Below are positions 35,911 through 45,137 of a stretch of 64,000 nt of DNA, piece by piece. The DNA comes from Paraburkholderia graminis C4D1M (GTDB taxonomy: Bacteria > Pseudomonadota > Gammaproteobacteria > Burkholderiales > Burkholderiaceae): assembly GCF_000172415.1 (NCBI RefSeq), contig NZ_ABLD01000006.1:62001-126000 (forward strand). Reading direction: 5' to 3'. Made by a program: the position numbers and the translations under genes. Numbering within the stretch: the first letter of the stretch is position 1; every line of letters starts with the position of its first letter. The notes below the pieces were generated by a model. It searched no databases. It worked only from the letters and a program-made list of their open reading frames with translations, and was not told the origin of the DNA.

Positions 35911-36668
35911 ACATCTACGCCATTCGCGCGATCTACAAGTTCGAGATGGCGCGCACCTGGCGCACGCTGATGCAAAGCATCATCGCGCCGGTGATTTCCA
36001 CGTCGCTTTACTTTGTCGTGTTCGGCGCGGCCATCGGCTCGCGTATCAAGGAAGTGGACGGCATCAGCTACGGCGCGTTCATCGTGCCGGGGTTGATCAT
36101 GTTGTCGCTGCTGTCGCAAAGTATTTCGAACGCGTCGTTCGGCATTTACTTTCCGCGCTTTACCGGCACCATCTACGAGTTGTTGTCCGCGCCCGTGTCG
36201 TATCTCGAGATTGTCGTGAGTTATGTGGGCGCGGCGGCTACCAAGTCGATCCTGCTCGGGCTCATCATTCTCGCCACCGCGGGCCTGTTCGTGCCGCTGC
36301 AAGTGCAGCATCCGTTCTGGATGATCCTGTTTCTCGTGCTGACCGCGGTCACGTTCAGTCTGCTCGGGTTCATCATCGGCATCTGGGCGGATAGTTTCGA
36401 GAAGCTGCAACTCGTGCCGCTGCTGATCATCACGCCGCTGACGTTCCTCGGCGGCAGCTTCTATGCGGTGAACATGCTGCCGCCGTTCTGGAAGATCGTG
36501 ACGCTGTTCAATCCGATCGTCTATCTGGTGAGCGGATTCCGCTGGAGCTTCTACGGTCTCGCGGATGTCAACGTCGAAATAAGCCTCGCCATGACGGCGC
36601 TCTTTCTCGCGGTGTTTCTTGCGATCGTTGCGTGGATCTTCAAGACGGGCTACCGGTTGAAGAGCTAG
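35907..36668 (+). CDS. ABC-2 type exporter permease, YadH-like
   Basis: 253 residues with six hydrophobic spans (for example [70 protein letters not shown], and the last span [18 protein letters not shown]). The ABC-2 motif [39 protein letters not shown] near residues 180-215 is well conserved. It forms the inner-membrane half of the exporter with the overlapping ATPase. A strong bidirectional terminator follows the stop. Confidence 0.92.
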
Positions 36669-36690
36669 GCGCAAAGCGCACGCATTAAAA

Positions 36691-36725
36691 AAACGGCGTG
36701 GCGGCGGGAAGCCGCCACGCCGTTT
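36691..36725. terminator. bidirectional Rho-independent terminator
   Basis: AAACGGCGTGGCGGC, loop GGGAA, GCCGCCACGCCGTTT: a perfect 15-bp stem flanked by A and T runs. It lies between the convergent ABC permease and LuxR genes and can serve both. Confidence 0.92.
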
Positions 36726-36782
36726 TCGTGGCCTGCCTGCACTACGTGCGTGCTCCGTGCGTACTCCGCGTACTACCCGCGG

Positions 36783-37781
36783 CTACGACACGTAGGCCTT
36801 CGCGACGTTGATCAGTTGCACGCGATTGCGCACATTGAACAACTGCCGCAAGCGGCGCAGATGGTAGTCCACATTGTGCGGCGACAGCCCGAGGAAATAC
36901 GCGATTTCCTTGTCGCGCTGCCCCTGAACCACCGCCTTCAGCACCGCGTGCTGCAACTCGCTCAACGTCACGCGATGCTGCTGCGCGGGCGTCATGCCGA
37001 TCACGCTCTTCGCGTGCGTCCAGATGAACTCATGAATCGTGTGCGCGAACATCAGCGTTTCGGCCACGATCGATTCGGTCATCCAGCGCGGATTGGCGAT
37101 CTCCGAGTTAAAGCACAGGCTCGCGCTCAGTTCCGGCTCGGGCAGCGGCATCTGCGTGAGAATGCCGCTTTTGCGCCCGGTTGCCTCCAGCATGTCGATC
37201 AGCCCGCCGAGCCGCTCGCTGCGCATTTGCGCACGCGGCAGATCGGCGCGCATGTCGACCGTGTTCCAGAGGAACGGCATGCCGGTCGGCGATGCGAGCG
37301 CCACGCGCGGATCGAGCTCGAAATAACGCTCGCGGAAATAGCGCGTGAGCCAGCTTTGCGACTCGTAGCTTGTCAGCACGAACATGGTCTTGCGATGCGC
37401 CGACGTGCGCGTGGCCGTATAGCTGAACGAGTTGAAGCCCAGTTGCCTGATGCGCTGCCGCACGAATTCGATGCGGTCCTGCGCACTGCCGAAACGCACC
37501 AGCGGACTGATGACCGGCGCGCGCCGCGCGGCCGGCGCAGGCGTGCCGATCTCTTCCTCGGTGAACAGCGTGAGGAAGCCTGCGGGCGCCGCGCCTGTTG
37601 CCGCGCGGCCAGATACGATCGATGCTTCAGCCGCGTGGGCTGACTTCGCGGCCTGCCGCGTACCGGCCGGGTAGGCCGGTTGTGCGGTGACCGCTGGGTT
37701 GTATGCTGCCGACGCATGGCCGGCTTCGCCCTGCGGCGAACCGGTCAGCCAATGCGGCAGCGTATCGCATTCGTGTTCCAT
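36783..37781 (-). CDS. LuxR-type quorum-sensing regulator with extended N-terminus
   Basis: 332 residues from the ATG at 37781; a TTG 42 bases upstream is an alternative. The first ~90 residues are an Ala/Pro-rich extension not usual in LuxR proteins. The autoinducer-binding domain has SWLTRYFRERYFELDPRV...PFLWNT, in which Trp, Tyr, Asp and Trp are spaced 0/+4/+13/+28 exactly as W57/Y61/D70/W85 of TraR, so acyl-homoserine-lactone binding is plausible. The C-terminal HTH is LQHAVLKAVVQGQRDKEIAYFLGLSPHNVDYHLRRLRQLF. No luxI-like synthase is in the window. It is divergent from an AraC regulator. Confidence 0.9.
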   Translation of the reverse strand: MEHECDTLPHWLTGSPQGEAGHASAAYNPAVTAQPAYPAGTRQAAKSAHAAEASIVSGRAATGAAPAGFLTLFTEEEIGTPAPAARRAPVISPLVRFGSAQDRIEFVRQRIRQLGFNSFSYTATRTSAHRKTMFVLTSYESQSWLTRYFRERYFELDPRVALASPTGMPFLWNTVDMRADLPRAQMRSERLGGLIDMLEATGRKSGILTQMPLPEPELSASLCFNSEIANPRWMTESIVAETLMFAHTIHEFIWTHAKSVIGMTPAQQHRVTLSELQHAVLKAVVQGQRDKEIAYFLGLSPHNVDYHLRRLRQLFNVRNRVQLINVAKAYVS

Positions 37782-37957
37782 GAAACGGTAGCTCCGGCGT
37801 TCGAAACGCGTGAAAGACGACAACCTGAATGATTAGCTATTTCCAAAAATTACGGTAGCCGGTTCCTTGCTATCATTTTTGCGATCTTGCGCTGACAGCC
37901 AACCAGCCACGCGGGTTTGACGGGTTTCTCTCATTTGCATACGGCACCTCCTTGGGA

Positions 37958-38881
37958 ATGGACGTGAAGACACGAATTCCAAAGCTGACAACGACGCTTG
38001 CCTACGACCGCTACATGGCGGGCCAGAAACTGGTGTCGAGCGTGGATCGCCCGTGGCGGCATCTGGTGTTGCGCTCCTATCTCGAGCCGGACGAGCAGGA
38101 ACTGCTGGAAGCGCCCGGCCTGCAGGACCTCACGCTGATGACGCTGGCAAGCGGCGCCGAGCATCTCGAGCGCAATCTGAACGGGCGCTGGGAAAGCGCC
38201 GAACTGCGAGTGGGCGAACTCTGGTATGTGCCGCCCGCGCCGATTTCCTGGCGCTGGCGTTCGATCAGCGATGAGCCGCTGTCGACCGTCCATTTACATA
38301 TCGAGCGCAGCCTGATCGACAGCGTCGCAGATCAGATGGAGCTCGGCGGGTCGTGCCGCGAACTGTCGCTCGGCGACGCGATGCGGTTTCACGATCCGCT
38401 GGTCGCCGCGATGCTTTCTGCATTGCATCGCGCCGCCAGTGATCCGGCCGACTCGCGCCTGTATGTCGATGCGCTGGTTCACGCGCTCGCCGCGCATCTT
38501 CTTCAACATTATTCGCGCGGCCGGGAAGCGGGCACGGCGCGCTTCGAGCAACCCGAACGGCTGGTGCCGCGCCGCATCCGGCGTGTAACCGATTACATCC
38601 GGGCGAATCTCAGTGCGGACCTGACCATCGGCGAACTTGCCGCGCAGGCCGGCTTAAGCAGCTTCCACTTTGCTCGCGTGTTCCGCCGCGAAACCGGCGA
38701 AACGCCGCATCAATACGTGACGCGCTTGCGACTCGAAGAAGCGGCCAGGCTCTTGCGTTCGACCGATCAGACCGTGCAGCAGATCTCAATTGCGGTTGGT
38801 TACGAGAATGCCAGTCATTTCTCCGTGCAGTTCAAGCGTGATTACGGCGTGACGCCGCTGGCTTACCGGTTGCGCGGCTGA
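37958..38881 (+). CDS. AraC-family transcriptional regulator
   Basis: 307 residues. The N-terminal ~195 residues form a cupin-like sensor region (ELRVGELWYVPPAPISWRW..STVHLHIERSLIDSVADQM). The C-terminal ~105 residues are the double HTH: YIRANLSADLTIGELAAQAGLSSFHFARVFRRETGETPHQYV and RSTDQTVQQISIAVGYENASHFSVQFKRDYGVTPLAYR. The ligand and targets are unknown. The ATG at 37958 is preferred over a TTG 6 bases earlier. It shares a 176-bp divergent promoter region with the LuxR gene, so cross-regulation is possible. Confidence 0.9.
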   Translation: MDVKTRIPKLTTTLAYDRYMAGQKLVSSVDRPWRHLVLRSYLEPDEQELLEAPGLQDLTLMTLASGAEHLERNLNGRWESAELRVGELWYVPPAPISWRWRSISDEPLSTVHLHIERSLIDSVADQMELGGSCRELSLGDAMRFHDPLVAAMLSALHRAASDPADSRLYVDALVHALAAHLLQHYSRGREAGTARFEQPERLVPRRIRRVTDYIRANLSADLTIGELAAQAGLSSFHFARVFRRETGETPHQYVTRLRLEEAARLLRSTDQTVQQISIAVGYENASHFSVQFKRDYGVTPLAYRLRG

Positions 38882-39453
38882 CGTGCGGACCGTGCGGCGC
38901 CTGCGCCGGTAAGCGATCAGCAACGGACAAGCAGCCGACCAGCAAAATGGCCAGTTCAGCCTCAGACAGGTTATTGGGCAAGGGCCGGCAACGGCCGGCA
39001 ACACTAGGCAACAGCGGCAACAGCCGGTGATGGACGGCGTCCGCTGCGCTCGCCGCTGCGAGCGGTGCCCTCCGATGCATGGCGGCGCTGCGCCTCTTGT
39101 TCGCGCTTTGGTTTGGCGGCCCGCCGGACTGCGCCACGCAGGAAGAAGCGAAGCTGGAAGCCGTCTGTAGGAATCACGCGCCTTTCGAAGTGTGCTGTGC
39201 ATTGCGCGGCTTGCAAACTACGAACTTTCGTGGCGCGACAACCTGCAAAGCTGGCATGGCCATGCTATGTCGACTCACGCACGGTCCGATCGGCGCGTGG
39301 CGCTTGCGGTCGAACTGGCCTGACCGGGCCATTGGGAACTGTATCTGTCGAACCCTTGCACAGCACGACAGAATGACCAGCCCACGGCTTGGCCCGAGCC
39401 GCGTCTGACCGACCACTTCATCCAACGTTCACCGTCATACCGGATATCAAGCG
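38882..39453. other. 572-bp intergenic region, no supported gene
   Basis: The longest gap in this part of the window. Short frames on both strands have atypical translations (Cys/Arg-rich) and no conserved features. The 5' half has GGCAACA-type simple repetition (38990-39030). No terminator or promoter is convincing. Confidence 0.5.
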
Positions 39454-39879
39454 ATGACCCGACTTCGAATCACCTCCTGCGGCCATGTCTTTATCGCCGA
39501 AACGAACCCCGACGCGCCGCAAACCGTGGCCGCTTTCCTGAAGCTGTTGCCGTACCGGCAGAAGATCATCCACGTACGCTGGAGCGGCGAAGGCTGCTGG
39601 GTGCCGCTCGGCGAATTCAAGCTCGAGAACGACGGCGCGGCGGTCGGCTTCGAAAATCACACGAGCCATCCGTCGATCGGCGACATTCTGTTTTATCCGG
39701 GCGGCTATAGCGAAACCGAAATTCTGATCGCCTACGGCTCGTGCTGCTTCGCGAGCAAGATGGGACAGCTCGCGGGCAACCACTTCCTGACCATCGTCGA
39801 AGGTAAGGAGAAGCTGCGCGAAGTCGGCGTAAAGGTTTTGTGGGAAGGCGCGCAAGACGTGCTGTTCGAAAAGATCTGA
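39454..39879 (+). CDS. DUF3830-family protein (cyclophilin-like fold)
   Basis: 141 residues. The sequence RITSCGHVFIAETNPDAPQTVAAFLKLLPYRQKIIHVRWSGEGCWVPLGEF followed by HPSIGDILFYPGGYSETEILIAYG matches the DUF3830 pattern, whose members have a small cyclophilin-like beta barrel and often sit beside amidase or hydantoinase genes. Here no such neighbour is present, so the function is open. There is no signal peptide. It appears monocistronic, and a weak terminator candidate follows at 39953. Confidence 0.8.
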   Translation: MTRLRITSCGHVFIAETNPDAPQTVAAFLKLLPYRQKIIHVRWSGEGCWVPLGEFKLENDGAAVGFENHTSHPSIGDILFYPGGYSETEILIAYGSCCFASKMGQLAGNHFLTIVEGKEKLREVGVKVLWEGAQDVLFEKI

Positions 39880-39952
39880 GCATCGCCGGGCGTTTTTCGG
39901 ACGCCATGTAAGTTGCACGCGCGGCGTCTGCGTCGCGCGTTCATGCTTTGAT

Positions 39953-39978
39953 TGCGAGCCGGCATCGACGGGCTCGCA
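39953..39978 (+). terminator. weak terminator candidate after the DUF3830 gene
   Basis: TGCGAGCC (39953-39960) and GGCTCGCA (39971-39978) form an 8-bp stem with a 10-base loop, followed by TTTCC. The short T-run makes termination uncertain. Confidence 0.4.
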
Positions 39979-40088
39979 TTTCCTCCATGCCGGTTCTCGG
40001 CCACTCTCAGCATTCGACTAAAAACGCTTAATCGTCCGCATTCGGGATTAAGAGCTTTGGCAGTTTTCGTCTGAATCGCACTATGCCA

Positions 40089-40108
40089 TTTAGCTAATTA
40101 AAGCTAAA
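40089..40108. promoter_or_regulatory. A/T-rich dyad upstream of the adhesin gene
   Basis: TTTAGCT-AATTAA-AGCTAAA, a perfect 7-bp inverted repeat in the most A/T-rich part of the gap, ~180 bp before the adhesin start. A candidate regulator site; the binding protein is unknown. Confidence 0.4.
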
Positions 40109-40289
40109 AAATCGCTTTTAGGATTAATCGTATTCGCGAACCGCGGACGCGGTTGCACACTCGTCGCTCCAGCCTTGTTGGCCAGGTAAAAGCGCAGTGC
40201 GTCCTGAGTCTGTTTAGTCGATTAAATACTTAGGATGGCATAAGAAAAGTCTCGGCAAGAGACAGTAAATAAAAAGAATGGGAGGAATG

Positions 40290-43145
40290 TTGAACAAGAC
40301 CTATAAAGCTGTATGGAATGAAGCGAGGCGCGTCTATGTGGCCGCATCGGAAGTCACGAAAAGCGGGGGTGCGAAGTGCGCTTCGGTATGCCGGGCGCTG
40401 GCCGCCGCGGCGGCGGGCTTGCTCGGCGCGCTGGTGTTCGCGCAACCGGCCGGCGCCCAGGAGTGCGCGCCTTCCGGCTGCCCGAATGTCGCCGACGCGC
40501 TGTTCTACGATAGCGACGCGCACGACAGCGCGACGCTCGGCAATGCGGGCACACCAGTCAGAGTGACGAACGTCGCGCAAGGCGCGCTCAACGCCTACAG
40601 CACGGACGCGGTAACGGGCGCGCAACTGCACGCCACGAACGATGCCGTCTCGCAGAACGCGGCGAGCATCTCGGACCTCGCGGGCAACATCGAAAGCGGT
40701 CAGACAGGACTTGCGCGGCAGGACCTGGGCACGCGCAATCTGAGCATTGGCGCGGGCACCGATGGCGCGTCCGTGGACTTCACCGGAACCGGCGGGCCGC
40801 GCGAACTGCGCGGCGTCGCGGCGGGGACGACTGCTCAATCGGCGGTCAACGTTACGCAGCTTAAGGAAGTCGTGTCGACGCTCGGCGGCGGCGCGTCGGT
40901 GAGCGCGAGCGGCTCGACCGTCGGCCCGCGGTACTACATGCAGTCGGGCACGCAAACCACCGTCGGCGGCGCGCTGAGTTCACTCGATACGGGCGTCGTC
41001 ACGCTGCAGTCGCAAGTCGTGGCGGGCAGCATCGGTCTCATCAAGCAGGACCTCGGAACGCGCGACATTCTGGTCGCGCCGTCGTCGACGGGTATCCGGA
41101 TGAACGTCGCCGGCCTCAACGGCAACCGCACGCTTACAGGGCTCGCGCGCGGCGCGATCGACGCGTCCAGCAACGACGCGGTCAATGGCGCGCAGCTTTA
41201 CGGCAATGCCGCGAGCGTGGCGGCCGCGCTCGGCGGCGAGGCGGCGGTCAAGGCGGACGGCACGGTCAAGCCGCCGCTTTACACCATCGGCGGAAACACG
41301 TTTGGCGACGTCGGCTCGGCGCTCGCGGCGGCCGTCAACACGAGCGTGACAACCAGCACCACGGCGAGTGCCGCAGCAAGCGCGAAGACGATTGCGGCGG
41401 CCACGGCGGACTCCGTCCAGTACAACTCCGCCGCGCACGACACCCTGACGCTCGGCAACGCCGGCGCGCCGGTCCGCGTGACCAACGTACGCGCCACGAG
41501 GCTGGACAGCGACAGCCTGGACGCGGTGAACGGCGGCCAACTGTTCGCGACCAATCAGGCGGTGGCGCAAAACAGCGACAACATTGCAAGCCTAGATCGG
41601 CGCGTCGGCAGCAACGCGACCGACATTTCAAATCTCGACCAGCGCGTGAGCGTCAACACGACGAAGATATCGGGCCTCGACACGCGCACTACAGCGCTCG
41701 AAGGCAACGTGACGAACGTGGCGAAGCAGATCACGAACGGCGAGATCGGGCTCGTCCAGCAGGACCTGACCTCGCGCGTCATTAGCGTCGGGCAAGATGC
41801 GGGCGGCGCGCGCGTCGACTTCGCGGGCAGGAGTGGCGCGCGTCAATTGACCGGCGTCGCGGCGGGCCTGGCCGACACGTCCGCGGTCAACTTTGCGCAG
41901 TTGAGGCCGGTGGTCGCCGGGCTTGGAGGCGGCGTACAGGTCAATATCGACGGCTCCGTGACCGGCCCGTCGTATCACGTGCAAGGCGGCACGCAGAAGA
42001 ACGTCGGCGACGCGCTCGATTCGCTCGACAGCGGGCTCAGCACACTGCAGCAGAACGTCCAGCAGGGCGGCGCCGGCATGGTGACGCAAGACCCGTCTTC
42101 GCGCGTGATCAAGATCGGCGCTTCGACCGACGGCCGGGCGATCAATGTGGCGGGCACGCAGGGCAACCGCGTCGTGACCGGCGTCGGGCGCGGCTCGCTC
42201 AACGCGGCGAGCACCGACGCGGTCAACGGCTCGCAACTGTTCGCGCAAGCCGCGAGCACGGCGACGGCGCTCGGCGGCGGCTCGACGGTGAACGCGGACG
42301 GCTCGGTCAGCGCGCCTTCGTACAAGGTGGGCGGCCAGGTCGTCAACAACGTCGGCGGCGCGCTCGGCAATCTGGACGGCCGCGTCACGCAAAACAGCAA
42401 CGACATTGCGGGTTTGCAGAACACGGTTGGCCGCATCAACGGAACGGTGGCGAATGCCGTTCAGTACGACAGTTCCGCGCACGACAAGATGACGCTCGGC
42501 GGCACGGCGGCGAATGCGCCGGCCGTGCAGTTGACCAACCTGAAGAACGGCGAAGTATCGGCAACCAGCAGCGATGCGGTAACCGGCGCGCAGCTCTGGC
42601 AAACCAATCAGCAGATCAGCAGCATCGACCAGACCGTCAGAAACTATGCGACGAGCGGCAACGGCTATACGGCCGTGAACAGTTCCGCGAGTGCGCCGCA
42701 GGCGACCGGCAACGGTTCTGTGGCGGTCGGCGGCGGAGCGAAAGCGTCGGCGGCGAACACCGTCGCGCTAGGCGAAGGTTCGGTCGCGGATCAGCCGAAC
42801 ACGGTTTCCGTCGGCTCGTCGGGCAACGAGCGCCGCATCACGAACCTCGCCGCAGGCCAGGCGCCGGGCGACGCCGTCAACATGCAGCAGTTCCAGGGCG
42901 GCATGGGCGATCTGGCGCGGCGTGCGTATGCGGGAACGGCGTCCGCGATGGCAATGACCATGGTCCCCGAAGTCGACGCGACGAAGAACCTCGCCATCGG
43001 CGTAGGCACGGCGGGTTACATGGGTTATCAGGCGGTGGCCGTGGGGCTGTCGGCGCGCGTCGCGCAGAACTTCAAGGTGAAGCTGAGCGCGGGCATCAGT
43101 TCGGTGACCACGGCGGTCGGCGCCGGCGCCGCTTATCAGTGGTAG
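40290..43145 (+). CDS. trimeric autotransporter adhesin (YadA/Hia type)
   Basis: 951 residues from the TTG at 40290, chosen because it gives the extended-signal-peptide (ESPR) opening [21 protein letters not shown] and lies 4 bases after GGGAGG; in-frame ATGs at 40278 and 40287 are alternatives. The signal ends at FAQPAGAQ. The passenger is a low-complexity stalk with recurring neck motifs ([40 protein letters not shown]) and collagen-free Gly/Asn/Ser-rich repeats. The C-terminal ~75 residues form the YadA anchor ([32 protein letters not shown]) ending in an aromatic residue as required for outer-membrane insertion. It is a surface-exposed adhesin, probably single-gene. Confidence 0.93.
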   Translation: MNKTYKAVWNEARRVYVAASEVTKSGGAKCASVCRALAAAAAGLLGALVFAQPAGAQECAPSGCPNVADALFYDSDAHDSATLGNAGTPVRVTNVAQGALNAYSTDAVTGAQLHATNDAVSQNAASISDLAGNIESGQTGLARQDLGTRNLSIGAGTDGASVDFTGTGGPRELRGVAAGTTAQSAVNVTQLKEVVSTLGGGASVSASGSTVGPRYYMQSGTQTTVGGALSSLDTGVVTLQSQVVAGSIGLIKQDLGTRDILVAPSSTGIRMNVAGLNGNRTLTGLARGAIDASSNDAVNGAQLYGNAASVAAALGGEAAVKADGTVKPPLYTIGGNTFGDVGSALAAAVNTSVTTSTTASAAASAKTIAAATADSVQYNSAAHDTLTLGNAGAPVRVTNVRATRLDSDSLDAVNGGQLFATNQAVAQNSDNIASLDRRVGSNATDISNLDQRVSVNTTKISGLDTRTTALEGNVTNVAKQITNGEIGLVQQDLTSRVISVGQDAGGARVDFAGRSGARQLTGVAAGLADTSAVNFAQLRPVVAGLGGGVQVNIDGSVTGPSYHVQGGTQKNVGDALDSLDSGLSTLQQNVQQGGAGMVTQDPSSRVIKIGASTDGRAINVAGTQGNRVVTGVGRGSLNAASTDAVNGSQLFAQAASTATALGGGSTVNADGSVSAPSYKVGGQVVNNVGGALGNLDGRVTQNSNDIAGLQNTVGRINGTVANAVQYDSSAHDKMTLGGTAANAPAVQLTNLKNGEVSATSSDAVTGAQLWQTNQQISSIDQTVRNYATSGNGYTAVNSSASAPQATGNGSVAVGGGAKASAANTVALGEGSVADQPNTVSVGSSGNERRITNLAAGQAPGDAVNMQQFQGGMGDLARRAYAGTASAMAMTMVPEVDATKNLAIGVGTAGYMGYQAVAVGLSARVAQNFKVKLSAGISSVTTAVGAGAAYQW

Positions 43146-43224
43146 CAAGGGAAGCCAGCCGGCGAGAACTGCCGGCGGCAAATCGAACGCGCCCCGCGGT
43201 GCGGGCGGCGGGGCGCGGGTACGC

Positions 43225-43353
43225 TTACTGGAACAGCTTCATCGCTTGCGAGAGCGTGTTGAACACGCCCCACGCGAGCGGGATCATCACGTACAGCCAA
43301 AAGACGGCGATCTTGACCTTGTTGGTCGGGTGCACGGGTTCAATGGTCGACAT
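43225..43353 (-). CDS. 42-aa single-span membrane protein, small partner of the OFA transporter
   Basis: 42 residues, MSTIEPVHPTNKVKIAVFWLYVMIPLAWGVFNTLSQAMKLFQ (given here only as landmarks: N-terminal MSTIEPVHPTNKVK, span VFWLYVMIPLAWGVFNT, end QAMKLFQ). The ATG is preceded by TAAGGAG, in which TAA is the stop of the MFS gene, so translation is tightly coupled. Very short membrane proteins in this position are annotated from memory of the family as MFS transporter small subunits associated with oxalate/formate-type transporters. The one hydrophobic span would lie in the inner membrane beside the transporter. Role (stability or transport) is inference. Confidence 0.78.
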   Translation of the reverse strand: MSTIEPVHPTNKVKIAVFWLYVMIPLAWGVFNTLSQAMKLFQ

Positions 43354-43363
43354 GCGAGTCTCC

Positions 43364-44767
43364 TTATGCGCCTTTGGCGACTTGTGCGTCGGTCATGTGA
43401 TGCTTGTCGTCCACACGCTTGACCAACAGATTGCAGATGAAGCCGACCACCAGCAGCACGGCCATGATGTGAACCGTCATCGTGTAGGCATCGGCCTTCG
43501 CCACGCCGTGCGCGACTTCGTACGCGCGGATGTAGTTCACGAGCACCGGACCCGCCACGCCGGCCGCGGCCCATGCGGTCAGCAGGCGTCCATGAATGCC
43601 GCCGACAAACGCCGTGCCGAACATGTCCGCGAGATACGCGGGCACCGTCGCAAAGCCGCCGCCGTACATCGTGAGGATGATGCAGTACGCCAGCACGAAG
43701 AGTGCCATCTGGCCGGACGCGGCGAAGCTCGGCACGAGGAAATACAGCACGGCGCCAAGCGCGAAGAAGATGAAGTAGGTGTTCTTGCGGCCGATCCAGT
43801 CCGACGCCGATGCCCACACGAAGCGCCCGCCCATGTTGAACAGCGACAGCAGGCCGACGAAACCGGCAGCGGCGGCAGCCGTCACAGTGCCCTTGAAGCT
43901 CTCCTGGATCATCACCGAAGCCTGGCCGAGAATGCCGATGCCGGCCGTCACGTTCAGGAACAGCACGAGCCAGATCAGATAGAACTGCGGCGTCTTCAGC
44001 GCCTGGTCGATGTGCACGTGGTTACGCGTGATCATCTTTTGCTGCGAGGTCGCGGGCGGCGTCCAGCCTGCCGGTTTCCAGTCCGTCGGCGGCACGCGAA
44101 TGGCCAACGCGCCGATCGACATCGAGATGAAATACACGATGCCGAGCACGATGAACGTCTCGGCCACGCCGATGCTGGTCGCGCTCTTGAAGTGGTTCAT
44201 CAGCGCGACGGACAGCGGCGCGGCAATCATCGCGCCGCCGCCGAAGCCCATGATCGCCATGCCGGTCGCCATGCCGCGGCGGTCCGGAAACCAGCGGATC
44301 AGCGTCGACACCGGCGACACATAGCCGAGGCCGAGCCCAATTCCGCCGATCACGCCGTAGCCGAGATACAGCAACGCGATCTGGTGGAAGTACACGCCCA
44401 GCGCGGAAATCAGGAAGCCGCCGCCGAAGCAGCAGGCCGCGGTGAACATGGTGCGGCGCGGGCCGACGTGCTCGAGCCACTTGCCCGCGAACGCCGCCGA
44501 CAAACCGAGGAACACGATCGCCAGCGAGAAAATCCAGCCAAGGGAAGTCAGCGACCAGTCATCGGGCGCGGATTGCGTGATGCCGATCACCTTGGTCAAC
44601 GGGCCGTTGAACACGGAGAACGCGTACGCCTGGCCGATACAGAGATGGACGGCGAGTGCCGCGGGAGGAACCATCCAGCGCGAGAACCCCGGTTTCGCGA
44701 TGGTGGCTTCTTTCGAAAAAAATGGTGCGGAGCCTGAATTGTGCTGTGGCTCGGTCATGCTGCTCAT
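43364..44767 (-). CDS. OFA-family MFS transporter (oxalate/formate antiporter-like), first copy
   Basis: 467 residues with twelve hydrophobic spans. The N-terminus (ALAVHLCIGQAYAFSVFNGPL), the motif WFPDRRGMATGMAIMGFGGGAM and the central ASDWIGRKNT place it in the oxalate:formate antiporter (OFA) family. An Arg corresponding to OxlT Arg272 is present (NMGGRFVWASASD), but at the OxlT Lys355 position the sequence reads RLLTAWAAAGVAG with no Lys. Transport of oxalate itself is therefore doubtful; another monovalent or neutral organic acid is possible. It is followed immediately by the 42-aa membrane peptide gene. The ATG follows GGGAG with a 7-base gap. Confidence 0.9.
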   Translation of the reverse strand: MSSMTEPQHNSGSAPFFSKEATIAKPGFSRWMVPPAALAVHLCIGQAYAFSVFNGPLTKVIGITQSAPDDWSLTSLGWIFSLAIVFLGLSAAFAGKWLEHVGPRRTMFTAACCFGGGFLISALGVYFHQIALLYLGYGVIGGIGLGLGYVSPVSTLIRWFPDRRGMATGMAIMGFGGGAMIAAPLSVALMNHFKSATSIGVAETFIVLGIVYFISMSIGALAIRVPPTDWKPAGWTPPATSQQKMITRNHVHIDQALKTPQFYLIWLVLFLNVTAGIGILGQASVMIQESFKGTVTAAAAAGFVGLLSLFNMGGRFVWASASDWIGRKNTYFIFFALGAVLYFLVPSFAASGQMALFVLAYCIILTMYGGGFATVPAYLADMFGTAFVGGIHGRLLTAWAAAGVAGPVLVNYIRAYEVAHGVAKADAYTMTVHIMAVLLVVGFICNLLVKRVDDKHHMTDAQVAKGA

Positions 44768-45137
44768 GGTCGGTCTCCCGGAAAGCGAAGTCTTTGTTAT
44801 CGGCGCATCAGACCGAATCCTTTAGTGCTTCGGCGTGAGAATTGCTACTCGATGGGCGCTCATATATGCGGCTGGGCTTCATATGAACGTGCGCAAGTCC
44901 CGGATGGAGCTTGCCTGGTCGAACGATAGGGCGGCGGACCTAGGTTGGCAATATGAGATAGAAATGCATAAGGCATTGCCCGAGGAAATGCGACGCGTAT
45001 CTGCCGGACCGCGGCAGTGGGTCCCAGATGTCGGGTCTGGCGCAAACTTGGCGTGCGGCCCGAACCGCGCCTTCAAAGCAAAAGGGCCGGCGGTGGCAGC
45101 ATCGCCACGCCGGCCTCTTCGAACCTCGATCAACCGT
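44768..45137. other. 370-bp intergenic region between two MFS genes
   Basis: Both flanking genes read leftward. The right part holds the MHS-gene terminator (45085-45115). The left part is the OFA promoter region, with a 10-bp palindrome TTCATATGAA (44878-44887) and a nearby CATATATG (44870s). No gene. Confidence 0.55.
45085..45115 (-). terminator. Rho-independent terminator of the MHS transporter gene
   Basis: Arms GGCCGGC-g-GTGGC (45085-45097) and GCCAC-GCCGGCC (45104-45115), 12 pairs with one bulge and a 6-base loop. In the minus direction it is followed by CTTTTG. It sits 22 bp after the stop at 45138. Confidence 0.75.

Larger units (their letters stand above)
39880..40289. other. 410-bp A/T-rich regulatory region before the adhesin gene
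   Basis: No gene. Holds a weak terminator candidate for the DUF3830 gene (39953-39978) and an unusually A/T-rich block (about 40020-40140) containing the dyad at 40089-40108 and repeated GGATTAA words (near 40053 and 40122), the expected promoter region of the adhesin. Confidence 0.6.

Noticed and set aside
37824..37957. Possible lux box (GCTA...TAGC, 24 bp) in the luxR-araC gap
   Set aside because: Only the four outer bases on each side pair; the inner sequence is not symmetric.
38882..39453. Several open frames of 80-140 codons on both strands
   Set aside because: Overlapping in multiple frames, atypical amino-acid composition, none with start signals or family features.
43189..43216. GC-rich hairpin after the adhesin gene as a terminator
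   Set aside because: Nine-base stem with a 10-base loop but no T-run on either strand; cannot be called Rho-independent.
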